Below are positions 34,131 to 43,453 of a stretch of DNA of 64,000 bases, in pieces (the first letter of the stretch is position 1; each line of letters starts with the position of its first letter). Made by a program: the position numbers and the translations under genes. A model generated the notes under the pieces. It ran no database searches, had not been told where the DNA came from, and saw nothing but the letters and a program-made list of their open reading frames with translations. The DNA comes from UBA2166 sp964463965 (GTDB lineage Bacteria > Nitrospirota > Nitrospiria > Nitrospirales > UBA2166): positions 248,001-312,000 of the forward strand of contig CAYXED010000001.1 in the NCBI GenBank assembly GCA_964463965.1. Reading direction: 5' to 3'.

Positions 34131-34643
34131 CTAGCGCCTGGCAGCGTAAAATGCCTCTACCTCTTTTAGCGCTTCATCGGTAAACTTAGACCTATCCTCA
34201 TCGGATAAATTCTTCTCTAAGATACGCTCAGTAAGCTGTACAGCAAGCCCTATAGCTGTTGACTTAACCCCCTGTATTGCTTGCCTTTGCTCTTTTTCAA
34301 TTTCCTGTCTAGCCTCAGATAGCATCCGCGTCGTTTCAGCCTCCAACTTTTGATGATTATCATCAAGAAGGCGTTGCGCTCGTTGCCGAGCTTGGTCCAT
34401 ATGCCGCTCGGCCTCCTCAGACGCAGCCTTAACTTTAGCATCATACTCTGCCAAACGTTGCTCTGCTTCCTTTCGATGACGCTCGGCCTCGTCAAGGCTA
34501 TCACGAATTCGCTGTTCCCTGGTGTCTAAAATATCGAATACACTTGGTAACGCAAACTTCCATAAAAAAACCAACATAATTCCAAACGAGACAATAGACC
34601 AAAAAAACAGGGATGAAAAAAATGTCGTATCAAATTGCGGCAT
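34131..34643 (-). CDS. atpF: F-type ATP synthase subunit b
   Basis: 170 residues. It has one N-terminal membrane helix (FFWSIVSFGIMLVFLWKFALP, about residues 13-33) and a long charged helix (REQRIRDSLDEAERHRKEAEQ onward) forming the peripheral stalk. It is the last gene of the Fo string atpI-B-E-F. The F1 genes (delta, alpha, gamma, beta, epsilon) do not follow, so the operon is split. There is only one b gene here. It ends 19 bases from the convergent larE stop, with no terminator visible in that space. Confidence 0.93.
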   Translation of the reverse strand: MPQFDTTFFSSLFFWSIVSFGIMLVFLWKFALPSVFDILDTREQRIRDSLDEAERHRKEAEQRLAEYDAKVKAASEEAERHMDQARQRAQRLLDDNHQKLEAETTRMLSEARQEIEKEQRQAIQGVKSTAIGLAVQLTERILEKNLSDEDRSKFTDEALKEVEAFYAARR

Positions 34644-34655
34644 CGAACGATCTTT

Positions 34656-34889
34656 CTATTTAAAAACTCGAAGACCAATCAGCAACGCCATTGCAATACC
34701 ATATAATGCAATGGTTTCCACAAGCGCAAAGCCAATCCAAACATACTTACCAACCCTCGCTTCAGCTTCTGGTTGCCGAGCTACGGCCTCGATCATCTTC
34801 CCAAAAATATATCCTATACCAACCCCTGCACCAGCAAAGCCTGCCGCTGCAGCACCCATTCCAATAAGTAACGCAGAACTCGGTTCCAT
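34656..34889 (-). CDS. atpE: F-type ATP synthase subunit c
   Basis: 77 residues, two-helix hairpin proteolipid. The loop ARQPEAEAR is canonical and the ion-binding carboxylate is the Glu in GFALVETIALYG near residue 58. The helix-1 position that is Gln in sodium-binding c-rings is Ile here (GVGIGYIFGK), which argues for proton coupling; this is inference from known c-ring chemistry. It lies 47 bases from atpB and 12 bases from atpF. An AGGAGG-type site precedes the ATG. Confidence 0.95.
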   Translation of the reverse strand: MEPSSALLIGMGAAAAGFAGAGVGIGYIFGKMIEAVARQPEAEARVGKYVWIGFALVETIALYGIAMALLIGLRVFK

Positions 34890-34936
34890 TAGGCATCCTC
34901 CTTCATAACATTAAAACAAGCAGTAATAGGTTCATA

Positions 34937-35671
34937 TCAATGCAAGCGAATAGCTTCGCCAATATATACACAGGCAAGAATGGTAAAAATATAAGCCTGA
35001 ATGCACGCTATAAATACCTCAAGTCCATACAATGCTACCGAAAGCCCAACGAGAGGAAACAATGCAAACATACTCCACATCGCAAGACCAAGAAACACAG
35101 AAATCATCATGTGACCAACAGTCATATTAATGAACAAACGAAGCGCCAACGTAAACGGTCGAGCTAGTTGACTAATAATCTCAATCGGGACCATCGCTGG
35201 AACAAGCCATCGCGGGGTACCAGGTGGAGAGAATATTGAGAAGTAGTGAAGCCCGTGATAGTAAAGTCCCACAACAACACTAATTAAATATACTGTAACT
35301 GCAAAGAATCCGGTGACGGCAACCTGACTAGTAACAGTATAAGACCCAGGAACAAGCCCAAGCAAATTGCTCAACAAGATAAAGAAAAACAATGCAGTCA
35401 AAAATGGAAGTAGCTTAAGCCCCTTCTCCCCCATAGTATCTAGTACCATGTCACGGAGAAACTCAACAAGCATTTCTACTGTACTTTGAATGCGCGTAGG
35501 GATAATACGTCGTCCTTGTGTAGCAACATAGAATATCCCCATCATCCCAGCACATACACACCACATAAGAATAACGGCCTTATTAATGGAGACATCCATG
35601 CCAAAAAGCTCGAGTGGAACAATAGGATGTAGTTCAAAATGATGAAGTGGGTTTTCTAATTCACGTGCCAC
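34937..35671 (-). CDS. atpB: F-type ATP synthase subunit a
   Basis: 244 residues with about six membrane segments. Family motifs include LPFLTALFFFILLSNLLGLVPG near residue 95 and the essential stator Arg in QLARPFTLALRLFINMTVGHMM near 175. A C-terminal FIACIQAYIFTILACVYIGEAI completes it. It forms the proton half-channels against the c-ring. Its start overlaps the AtpI-like gene by 11 bases. The Fo genes are downstream of topA in the same direction. Confidence 0.95.
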   Translation of the reverse strand: MARELENPLHHFELHPIVPLELFGMDVSINKAVILMWCVCAGMMGIFYVATQGRRIIPTRIQSTVEMLVEFLRDMVLDTMGEKGLKLLPFLTALFFFILLSNLLGLVPGSYTVTSQVAVTGFFAVTVYLISVVVGLYYHGLHYFSIFSPPGTPRWLVPAMVPIEIISQLARPFTLALRLFINMTVGHMMISVFLGLAMWSMFALFPLVGLSVALYGLEVFIACIQAYIFTILACVYIGEAIRLH

Positions 35672-35876
35672 TACGCATTACCGTACGATAAACATTTAAT
35701 ATTCCTGCAACTCCTCCAAGAAAGACTCCTACGATCATAGCCCAAGGCTCGGAGCCAAGCCACCTATCCAGTCCATATCCAAGCACTGCGCCAACCGCAA
35801 CAGCCACCACCAATTCCAATCCCAATCGAGTAGCAAAGGCAAGACCTTTTGCAAAATCCGTTGGGGCAGGGTACAT
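35661..35876 (-). CDS. AtpI/AtpZ-like small membrane protein of the ATP synthase operon
   Basis: 71 residues from ATG 35876, which has a strong AGGAGG (35882-35887) five bases upstream; a longer frame reaching 35942 is less likely. There are two membrane helices: GLELVVAVAVGAVLGYGLDRWLG, then WAMIVGVFLGGVAGILNVYR. This pattern (G-x-G-Y-x-L-D-x-W then a Gly-rich helix with a terminal N-x-x-R) is that of the AtpI/AtpZ-type proteins that accompany F-ATPases. They are proposed to aid c-ring assembly or carry Mg2+/Ca2+. It overlaps the atpB start. Confidence 0.82.
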   Translation of the reverse strand: MYPAPTDFAKGLAFATRLGLELVVAVAVGAVLGYGLDRWLGSEPWAMIVGVFLGGVAGILNVYRTVMRSGT

Positions 35877-35938
35877 CAGAACCTCCTCACAAGACTCAAA
35901 AAAACCAGGCGGGATGGTAACACGTTGATTTAACCTCA

Positions 35939-38233
35939 TCAAGCAGGCACATGACCTGGCTCTTTATACCCACAACTCGTATCACGGCACAAAATTTCAG
36001 GCTCCGCTTGTTTCCGAGGCTTTTCAATCAAGAAAGGAGCGCCACAAGAAGGACAAGGCTTGTTTACCGGTCGTGACCACAAAGAAAACTCACATTTTGG
36101 GTAACGATTACAAGCATAAAACATGCGACCTTTCTTAGTTCGTTTCTGAACAATATCTCCATCACAATCCTGTTCAGAACACTTAACCCCAATACCAATA
36201 GCTTTTGTTGTTTTGCATTCAGGATATGCAGTACACGCTAAAAATTTTCCGAAACGCCCTGTTTTGATTACCATGGCACTTCCACATTTTTCGCAAATTT
36301 CATCCACAGTCACTTCAGGTTTTTCAAGAACAGCAATCTCCCCTGATGCATCTTCGGTGAACTCCTTTGTACTCTTGCACTCAGGATATCCTGAACAAGC
36401 AAGAAAACGACCAAATCGTCCCCACTTAACAACCATGGACTCCCCACACTTTTCACAGAGAATGTCCGTTGCAACTTCTTCACGTTTAACATTCCTCATC
36501 TTCTCGCGAGCTATTTCCAAACGTTCCGCAAATGGCTGATAAAACTCACGTACAGTTTCAACCCATTCACGCTCACCATCTTCGATTTGGTCAAGTTGCC
36601 CTTCCATCTTCGCAGTGAATGCAACATCGAGTACACCTGGGAAAAACTCAACAAGAAGATCATTTACAATCCTACCCAATTCGGTAGGTTTCATCCGTCC
36701 TTCATCTTTTTCAACATATGTTCGGTCTTGAATTGTTGCTACTATGGAAGCATAGGTAGAAGGACGTCCAATCCCTTTATCCTCAAGATCACGAATCAAA
36801 ATCGCTTCATTGTAACGAGGAGGCGGTTGTGTAAAGTGTTGTTTTGCCTTAACCCCTTCCTCTGCATCAACATAAAGCCTATATCCCGTAGTAAGCGCGG
36901 GAAGAATATTTTCTGTGTCATCATCTGATGTTGCTTGAGTAGTACCCTCTGGGTCTAAATCTTTTCCTTCACGATAAATTTTCTGGTGCCCGGCAAAAAT
37001 AACTTGTGTGCCAGTAGCTCGAAAAAGATATTCCCCGGCTGTAATATCCACCCGAGTAACAGCTACCTTTGCAGGCATCATCTGAGAAGCGACAAAACGC
37101 CTCCAAATTAGTTCATATAATCGATAATGATCTCGGCCGAGGGTATCTTTAAGCGTATCCGGAGTTCGCATCACCGAAGTTGGGCGGATTGCTTCGTGTG
37201 CCTCTTGTGCAGATTTTTGTGTTTTATATACCGGGGGTTTTGCAGGAAGATATTCAGGCCCAATAGTTTCCTTAATGAGCCCTCGTACCTGTTCAAGAGC
37301 CTCATCTGCGATCCGTGTAGAATCCGTCCTCATATAAGTAATTAAACCTACTGGACCTTCATCTCCAATCGCTATTCCTTCGTACAACTGCTGGGCAAGT
37401 ACCATCGTACGTTTCGGTGAAAAGTGAAGTTTTCGAGCAGCATCCTGTTGGAGTCTACTGGTTATGAAGGGTGGAAGAGGATTTCTTTTCCTTTCCTTTT
37501 GTTCAATATCAGAAACGAGAAACTGTTTTTCCTTAAGGGAGTCAACAACTTTGTTCGCATCCTCCCCATTAGAAATTTCAACTGTTTTACCTTGGATAGA
37601 GTGTAATTTTGCAAAAAACGGATCTGTCTGTTCCCCTTTAAGCATAGTCGTAATAGACCAATACTCTTTTGTTTCAAAAGCTTCGCGCTCACGCTCACGC
37701 TCGCAAACCAATCGAACTGCCACAGACTGAACCCGTCCTGCGCTCAAACCGCGACGAACTTTTTCCCACAACAATGGACTAAGTTGATACCCAACAACTC
37801 TATCTAAAACTCGCCTTGCCTGTTGAGCATTAACTTTTCGAAGATCAATCTCTCCGGGGGATTTCAATGCTTTTTTAATGCCAGACTCTGTGATCTCATT
37901 AAACAAAACACGAAATACTTGGCCATTTTTCAAACTACGTAGTTCCTCCGCAATATGCCACGCTACGGCTTCTCCCTCTCGATCAGGATCTGGTGCAAGG
38001 TAAATTTTCTCCGCAGCTTTTGCTTTGGCTTTAATTTCCTTTAATACCGGAGCCTTACCTCGAATCACAACATAGTTTGGAACAAAACCTTTATCAACGT
38101 CGACACCAAGCTTGGTTTTTGGAAGATCTTTAACGTGTCCCACAGACGCAATAACCTGATAGGACCTACCAAGGTATTTACCTATTGTGCGTGCTTTTGC
38201 GGGAGACTCCACAATGATAAGAGACTTAGCCAT
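35939..38233 (-). CDS. topA: DNA topoisomerase I
   Basis: 764 residues from ATG 38233 (MAKSLIIVESPAKARTIGKYLG), the family N-terminus; the open frame 11 codons longer is not used. The Toprim domain carries the acidic DPDREGEAVAWHIAEEL near residue 100. The active-site Tyr is in GPVGLITYMRTDSTRI near 295. Four C-terminal Cys4-type zinc-ribbon repeats (from about residue 575: CEKCGESM, CEKCGSAM, CSEQDCDG, CPSCGAPF) bind ssDNA. It relaxes negative supercoils. The protein is complete. Confidence 0.96.
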   Translation of the reverse strand: MAKSLIIVESPAKARTIGKYLGRSYQVIASVGHVKDLPKTKLGVDVDKGFVPNYVVIRGKAPVLKEIKAKAKAAEKIYLAPDPDREGEAVAWHIAEELRSLKNGQVFRVLFNEITESGIKKALKSPGEIDLRKVNAQQARRVLDRVVGYQLSPLLWEKVRRGLSAGRVQSVAVRLVCEREREREAFETKEYWSITTMLKGEQTDPFFAKLHSIQGKTVEISNGEDANKVVDSLKEKQFLVSDIEQKERKRNPLPPFITSRLQQDAARKLHFSPKRTMVLAQQLYEGIAIGDEGPVGLITYMRTDSTRIADEALEQVRGLIKETIGPEYLPAKPPVYKTQKSAQEAHEAIRPTSVMRTPDTLKDTLGRDHYRLYELIWRRFVASQMMPAKVAVTRVDITAGEYLFRATGTQVIFAGHQKIYREGKDLDPEGTTQATSDDDTENILPALTTGYRLYVDAEEGVKAKQHFTQPPPRYNEAILIRDLEDKGIGRPSTYASIVATIQDRTYVEKDEGRMKPTELGRIVNDLLVEFFPGVLDVAFTAKMEGQLDQIEDGEREWVETVREFYQPFAERLEIAREKMRNVKREEVATDILCEKCGESMVVKWGRFGRFLACSGYPECKSTKEFTEDASGEIAVLEKPEVTVDEICEKCGSAMVIKTGRFGKFLACTAYPECKTTKAIGIGVKCSEQDCDGDIVQKRTKKGRMFYACNRYPKCEFSLWSRPVNKPCPSCGAPFLIEKPRKQAEPEILCRDTSCGYKEPGHVPA

Positions 38234-38398
38234 TTTAACTTCTTTCACCACACAACATAAGAACAAAGCCTACCTTATAATAACACCCAACCTGAACGGC
38301 CTTGATTTGAAATAACCGCAACATCATAAAAACACAACCTAAAATAATTAAACTATGTATATCTGTCTGGCTCCTTACAGTTAATAAGGCATATGCGC

Positions 38399-39949
38399 TT
38401 ATATCACCACAATGTCATATTGCTCCCAGTGCAAAGACGAGTCTGCCTTAATAAGAATTTCTTTCTCAAGATCCCGCTCAAGAGCTTCAATCCCCTGATG
38501 CTCTTCATCAGATAGCATCTCTGCCACGGAATCATGAGCTCCAATAACCACACACTTCTCATGTGGAGTCAATCCAAGTCGACGTACTTCGCGAAAGATT
38601 TCATAACAGATTGTGGTCCTCGACTTCAAGACTCCCTTACCTTCACAGGACACGCATGGTTCACACATAGTCCGTAACAGCCCCTCACGAACACGCTCAC
38701 GAGACATCTCCACCACACCAAGTCCTGATATAGGAAGGACCCTCATTCTCGCACGATCACTTGACAACGCTGCAACAAGTGTTTGATAAACTTTTTCTCG
38801 GTGTTTCTCGCGTTCCATATCAATAAAGTCTATTACGATAATACCCCCAATATTCCGAAATCGTAACTGGCAAGCTATTTCTTTTGCTGCTTCCATATTG
38901 GTTTTAAAAATTGTTTCTTCAATATCTTTTTTGCCAACAAAGCTCCCAGTGTTGACATCAATTACAGTCAATGCCTCTGCGTGATCAATAATCACTGATC
39001 CACCAGATTTCAACCAAACTTTCCGACCAAGAGCCTTAGAAATCTCAACTTCAACTCCAAAATAATCAAAAATCATGTCATTTTTCTCATAGAGTTGGAC
39101 TCGAGATTCTAGATTTGGAAGGTACCGTCGTGCAAAACCCTTAATAGCGGTATATTCTTCTTTAGAATCAACAAGCAAACGATTAACCTTTTCACTAAAT
39201 AGGTCCCGGACGATCCGAAATGACAGGTCAAGGTCGGTGTGAAGCAGACATGGCGCTGTTGCTCTGGTTTTACGCCGAAGAATATCCTTCCACAAAAGAC
39301 GAAGAAACTCCATATCAGAAATCAAATCATCCTCTTTAATACCTTCACTCACAGTACGAACAATATAACCCATACCTGATTCTCGCAAACGTGAGATGAT
39401 ATCTTTCAAACGTGCACGTTCTTCCTCTCCCTCAATCCTACGAGATATTCCAATGTGGTCCACTCCCGGCATCAGTACAAGGTGCCTGCCGGGTAACGAA
39501 ACATATGATGTGACTCGAGGCCCCTTTGTTCCCAAGGGGCCTTTTGAGATCTGAACCATTATTTCTTGCCCTTGATGAAGCACTTCTTCAATAGGCACAC
39601 TATTAGCACGACGAGGACGGGAATTTATTTCCTTGGTCTCTTCCGCTTCTACATCATCATCAAGCTCATCACAATCAGTTAAAGCGTCCTCATCTGACTC
39701 TAAAACAGTTTCATCTTCATTTGACTGGAAAATATCTGATGCGTGAAGAAACGCCGCTCGGTCAAGCCCAATATCAATGAAAGCTGCTTGCATCCCAGGC
39801 AATGTTTTGGCAACCTTTCCAATATAAATATTCCCAACCAGATCACGCTGTTTTTTCCTATCGATGTAGACCTCACTTACAGCCTTGTTCTCGAGTAAAG
39901 CAACCCTCGTTTCTTCTGTCATTACATTTATAACAATTTCAGTTGCCAT
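38399..39949 (-). CDS. rng: Ribonuclease G (RNase E/G family)
   Basis: 516 residues. The N-terminal S1 domain is interrupted by an acidic insertion (residues about 76-110, rich in Asp/Glu: ESDEDALTDCDELDDDVEAE). RNase H-like and 5'-sensor parts follow, with YVSLPGRHLVLMPG and IGISRRIEGEEERARL. The catalytic Asp pair is in LTVIDVNTGSFVG near residue 335 and IVIDFIDM near 378. The zinc-link CEPCVSCEGKG near 440 is present. There is no long RNase E C-terminal scaffold. It processes rRNA ends and mRNAs. It sits downstream of rodA in the same direction. Confidence 0.93.
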   Translation of the reverse strand: MATEIVINVMTEETRVALLENKAVSEVYIDRKKQRDLVGNIYIGKVAKTLPGMQAAFIDIGLDRAAFLHASDIFQSNEDETVLESDEDALTDCDELDDDVEAEETKEINSRPRRANSVPIEEVLHQGQEIMVQISKGPLGTKGPRVTSYVSLPGRHLVLMPGVDHIGISRRIEGEEERARLKDIISRLRESGMGYIVRTVSEGIKEDDLISDMEFLRLLWKDILRRKTRATAPCLLHTDLDLSFRIVRDLFSEKVNRLLVDSKEEYTAIKGFARRYLPNLESRVQLYEKNDMIFDYFGVEVEISKALGRKVWLKSGGSVIIDHAEALTVIDVNTGSFVGKKDIEETIFKTNMEAAKEIACQLRFRNIGGIIVIDFIDMEREKHREKVYQTLVAALSSDRARMRVLPISGLGVVEMSRERVREGLLRTMCEPCVSCEGKGVLKSRTTICYEIFREVRRLGLTPHEKCVVIGAHDSVAEMLSDEEHQGIEALERDLEKEILIKADSSLHWEQYDIVVI

Positions 39950-39998
39950 AACTTCCTCATTAGCTTATCAAGGGATAACTTCTACAAGATCCAATTAA

Positions 39999-41126
39999 TT
40001 ACCCCAACACACGCCGTCTTTTTACATTCAGCGTGAGGCCCAACGCAGCCAAAGTCATTACCATTGTTGTGCCGCCATAACTCATTAAAGGAAGAGGGAT
40101 TCCGACAATGGGCAGTAAACCAACGGTCATCCCAATATTAACCACTAAACAAAACCCAAGCAGTGCAGTAACCCCAATAACCAAAACAACTCCTAAGGAA
40201 TCCCTGGCACGTTCTCCAATCCTAATCATTGTCATAAATAAAAGATAATATAGAAATAACAAGGCAGCAACACCCAGAAAGCCCCATTGTTCTGCAAAAA
40301 CCGCAAAAGCAAAATCTGTGTACCCATCTGGCAAAAAGTGCAATTGACTCTGAGTAGCTCCATCCAGCCCTTTCCCAGACAGCTGGCCAGATCCTATTGC
40401 AATTTTTGATTGTATAGCCTGATAACCCATACCCATAGGGTCTAGAGTAGGGTCTAAGAATGCCAGAATACGCTCCTTTTGGTAGCCTCGCAAAGGGATC
40501 CAAAGGTTTTTCCACAATAATGGCAATAGCATAAGTATTCCAAAAACTCCAAATATAAGTCCTTTAATAGATGATCCAACAAAAAGAACAATAATGAGAA
40601 ATACAAAAAAATACGTAAGCCCAGTACCAAGATCAGGCTGTAAAATAATAAGCAAAAACCCTGGAAACATTAAAACTGCTGGGATGATAATTCGGTTTAT
40701 CAAACCTGCGGAAGAATGAGTAGAAAAATAGCGCGCTAACATCATTACCAAGGCGACTTTAGCCACTTCAGAGGGTTGAAAGGAGAAGGAACCAAGGGCT
40801 AACCAACGTTGAGCACCTCGCGTACTCTTTCCTTCAAGCAAAACAACTACAAGTAAAATAAGGCTTATCGCATAGAATAAATAAGCATATTTTGCGAGTC
40901 GATGGTAGTCATATGAAGAGGCAACAAGAAAGGCTAAACTCCCAATCACTAGCCAAATAATTTGCTTTAGATACAACGGGGCCCATCCCACATTCCCTGC
41001 TACATCTTGTGAAGCGCTATAAATAGATATCACCCCAAAACTTGCAATAATCAGGATGATCACCGGTAGCCCAAAATCCCATTCCTGAACTTCCCAAAGA
41101 CCTGCTTTCGAAATGTTGTCATTCAT
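39999..41126 (-). CDS. rodA: RodA, SEDS-family peptidoglycan glycosyltransferase
   Basis: 375 residues with about ten membrane segments. Family motifs include LGSFSFQPSEVAKVALVMMLARYFS near residue 110 and LQPDLGTGLTYFFVFL near 160, containing the catalytic-type Asp. A large loop contains GYQAIQSKIAIGSGQLSGKGLDGATQSQLHFLPDGYTDFAF split over residues about 230-275, and a C-terminal GIPLPLMSYGGTTM follows. RodA polymerises glycan strands in the elongasome with PBP2 (mrdA), whose gene is 15 bases upstream. The mreBCD-mrdA-rodA order is standard. Confidence 0.95.
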   Translation of the reverse strand: MNDNISKAGLWEVQEWDFGLPVIILIIASFGVISIYSASQDVAGNVGWAPLYLKQIIWLVIGSLAFLVASSYDYHRLAKYAYLFYAISLILLVVVLLEGKSTRGAQRWLALGSFSFQPSEVAKVALVMMLARYFSTHSSAGLINRIIIPAVLMFPGFLLIILQPDLGTGLTYFFVFLIIVLFVGSSIKGLIFGVFGILMLLPLLWKNLWIPLRGYQKERILAFLDPTLDPMGMGYQAIQSKIAIGSGQLSGKGLDGATQSQLHFLPDGYTDFAFAVFAEQWGFLGVAALLFLYYLLFMTMIRIGERARDSLGVVLVIGVTALLGFCLVVNIGMTVGLLPIVGIPLPLMSYGGTTMVMTLAALGLTLNVKRRRVLG

Positions 41127-41141
41127 GCTTTAGGCTACAAT

Positions 41142-42965
41142 CTATGGCAAAGCAACATTACGGTCAGCGTAAAGATACTTCTCAATAACCTTTCGCGCCA
41201 TAGGTGCGGCAACGGCCCCACCATGTCCCATGTGTTCAACAATAACAGAAATCGCGATTTCTGGCGCATCTGACGGTGCATAGGCAACAAACCACGAATG
41301 ATCCCGTAAACTCTGTGGCACTTCATCTCCATCAATAATTTTGTCTAAACTGACCACTTGTGCTGTCCCAGTTTTTCCTGAGACAGCAACATTTTGCAGT
41401 TGTGCTCGTCTTCCAGTTCCCCTCACAACAACATCTCGTAACGCGCTCTGCAATGCGAGAAGTGTCTCGTCTTGAAGCTCTAATGTACTCAACCGGGAAG
41501 GTTCAAGAGCCACATCGATGCCTTCGTCACGTTTCCTGATTTGCTTTAGCAACCGCGGCTGGTACTGAACACCATTATTTGCAATGGTACCCACAAGCAC
41601 CGCCATTTGTAGTGGCGTGACCGTAACATAACCTTGGCCAATAGCAACAGAGATTGTTTCTCCAGGGTACCATGGCTGACCAATCGTATTTTCTTTCCAC
41701 TCTCTTGAAGGTAGAATCCCTGGGTTTTCCACAGGAAGATCAATTCCAGTTCGACTCCCCAACCCAAACCACTCCGCATAATGTGCTATCTGATCAATCC
41801 CTAATTCACGCCCAAGTGTATAGAAATAAATGTCGCAGGAATGTACAAGTCCCTTATGAAGGTCCACAAAACCATGCCCTTCTTTTCTCCAATCCTTAAA
41901 TACACGATTCCCCATTCTAAAACTGCCGTTACACTCAACAGAGGTGGAGGAGGAAATATATCCAGACTCAAGACCTGCAGCAGCCATAACAATTTTAAAG
42001 ACAGACCCCGGAGGATAGTGCCCTTGAGTAGCTCGATTAGTCATGGGCTTCCTTGGATCATTACGAATTTTATCCCACCGTGACACAGTTAATCCCCGAG
42101 TAAGAGAATTGGAATCAAATGTTGGATGACTAGCAAGCACCAGTACATCACCATTTCGAGGATCTAACGCAACAATAACTCCTGCTAGATCCCCTAACAA
42201 GTCCTCAGCAAAACGCTGCAGAGGAAGGTCAATTGTCAAATACAAATTATCTCCTGGTATAGGTTCTTTGATTCGAATCACCCTTTGCTCATGTCCACGT
42301 GCATCAACTTCAATAGTTTTCTGCCCTACACTTCCTCTAACAATTTGATCATATTGAAGCTCAACACCATACTTCCCAACAACGCTACCAGGAACAAGGT
42401 TTTGAAATTCGTCTTTTTTCAATCCCTGAGCTGAAACTTCCCCAACATATCCGATCACATGTGCAGCAACATTACCTTGAGGGTAGGAGCGCTCTGTCTC
42501 CGCTTGAATCACGACTCCGGGAAGCTGTGCTAGATTTGATTCAATTGCTGCCGCCTGTTTCAATGTGAGCCCTTCTTTCAACTTTACTGGAAACCGAGAT
42601 CGTTGATGGGATTCTATAATCCCACGCATATCATCAACATTCACATGAATAAGCCCTGAAAGATCATCCACAAGGCGCTCTTTATCTCCAACATCATTTA
42701 AGACTACATAAAGATTAAAACTTGGAATGTTGTTTGCAAGCAAATTATGATGGCGATCATAAATCAAACCTCTTGGTGGTTTGAGATAGACCATACGAAC
42801 ACGATTCTGTTCCGCTAAGAGGGCATACTCCTCCCCTTTCACAATCTGAATGTACCAAACACGAATAAGCAATACAGCAAATATAAAAACCACGCACAGT
42901 CGCATAAAAAGAAGTCGGCGTTGAATGCGCCGAAGACTATCACTCTGGTTGACTATAGATTCCAT
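41142..42965 (-). CDS. mrdA: Penicillin-binding protein 2 (elongasome transpeptidase)
   Basis: 607 residues. A short cytoplasmic N-terminus and one membrane anchor (residues about 20-42) precede a PBP dimerisation/pedestal domain that begins RVRMVYLKPPRGLIYDRHHN. The transpeptidase domain has the nucleophile in PPGSVFKIVMAA near residue 325, SCD (in VHSCDIYFYTLG) near 375, and KTG in SGKTGTAQVV near 525. It cross-links peptidoglycan during rod elongation. The start overlaps mreD by 13 bases. Confidence 0.95.
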   Translation of the reverse strand: MESIVNQSDSLRRIQRRLLFMRLCVVFIFAVLLIRVWYIQIVKGEEYALLAEQNRVRMVYLKPPRGLIYDRHHNLLANNIPSFNLYVVLNDVGDKERLVDDLSGLIHVNVDDMRGIIESHQRSRFPVKLKEGLTLKQAAAIESNLAQLPGVVIQAETERSYPQGNVAAHVIGYVGEVSAQGLKKDEFQNLVPGSVVGKYGVELQYDQIVRGSVGQKTIEVDARGHEQRVIRIKEPIPGDNLYLTIDLPLQRFAEDLLGDLAGVIVALDPRNGDVLVLASHPTFDSNSLTRGLTVSRWDKIRNDPRKPMTNRATQGHYPPGSVFKIVMAAAGLESGYISSSTSVECNGSFRMGNRVFKDWRKEGHGFVDLHKGLVHSCDIYFYTLGRELGIDQIAHYAEWFGLGSRTGIDLPVENPGILPSREWKENTIGQPWYPGETISVAIGQGYVTVTPLQMAVLVGTIANNGVQYQPRLLKQIRKRDEGIDVALEPSRLSTLELQDETLLALQSALRDVVVRGTGRRAQLQNVAVSGKTGTAQVVSLDKIIDGDEVPQSLRDHSWFVAYAPSDAPEIAISVIVEHMGHGGAVAAPMARKVIEKYLYADRNVALP

Positions 42966-43453
42966 ACTTTGTGATTTGGAGAGGGGAATAACTTAAATGC
43001 AAAAAAAACAATAATCATTCCAAAAACAACGTCATACAAGGTCTGAGGGAAAATTACTACACGCACCGCTGACCAAAAATCTACTTGTGATGGACTTGCT
43101 CGTAAAAAGAGCAGAACAATCAGCCCATAGATAAATGAAGTTATCATTAGGAGAATTGAGATTACCCACGGCGTAAGAGATATACGTGCATGATAAAAAA
43201 TGCCTGTTGATAATCCTATGAGCGGCTTGGTCATAAGATTAACCCAACCCATAGTCCCAGAAAATATATCCTGCAAAAATCCAAGGACTAAACCAAGTGC
43301 AGTAGCTTCAATTTGCCCTCGCCATAGACCTGTCAAAAATACTATGACGAGAATAACATCAGGAACACGCCCCCCTATAGGGAATGAATGGATAATAGTG
43401 ATTTGAAAAGGAATTACAAATAAAACTATTACTGTATAGACAAAAAACTTCAT
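42953..43453 (-). CDS. mreD: MreD, rod-shape membrane protein
   Basis: 166 residues with five or six predicted membrane helices, spread over the full length (starting VYTVIVLFVIPFQITIIHSF, later SILLMITSFIYGLIVLLFLRA). The conserved FLTGLWRGQIEATALGLVLGFLQDIFSG segment near residues 40-67 is typical of MreD. It links MreC and MreB to the membrane elongation complex. It overlaps mreC by one base and mrdA by 13 bases, so translation is coupled. Confidence 0.9.
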   Translation of the reverse strand: MKFFVYTVIVLFVIPFQITIIHSFPIGGRVPDVILVIVFLTGLWRGQIEATALGLVLGFLQDIFSGTMGWVNLMTKPLIGLSTGIFYHARISLTPWVISILLMITSFIYGLIVLLFLRASPSQVDFWSAVRVVIFPQTLYDVVFGMIIVFFAFKLFPSPNHKVWNL

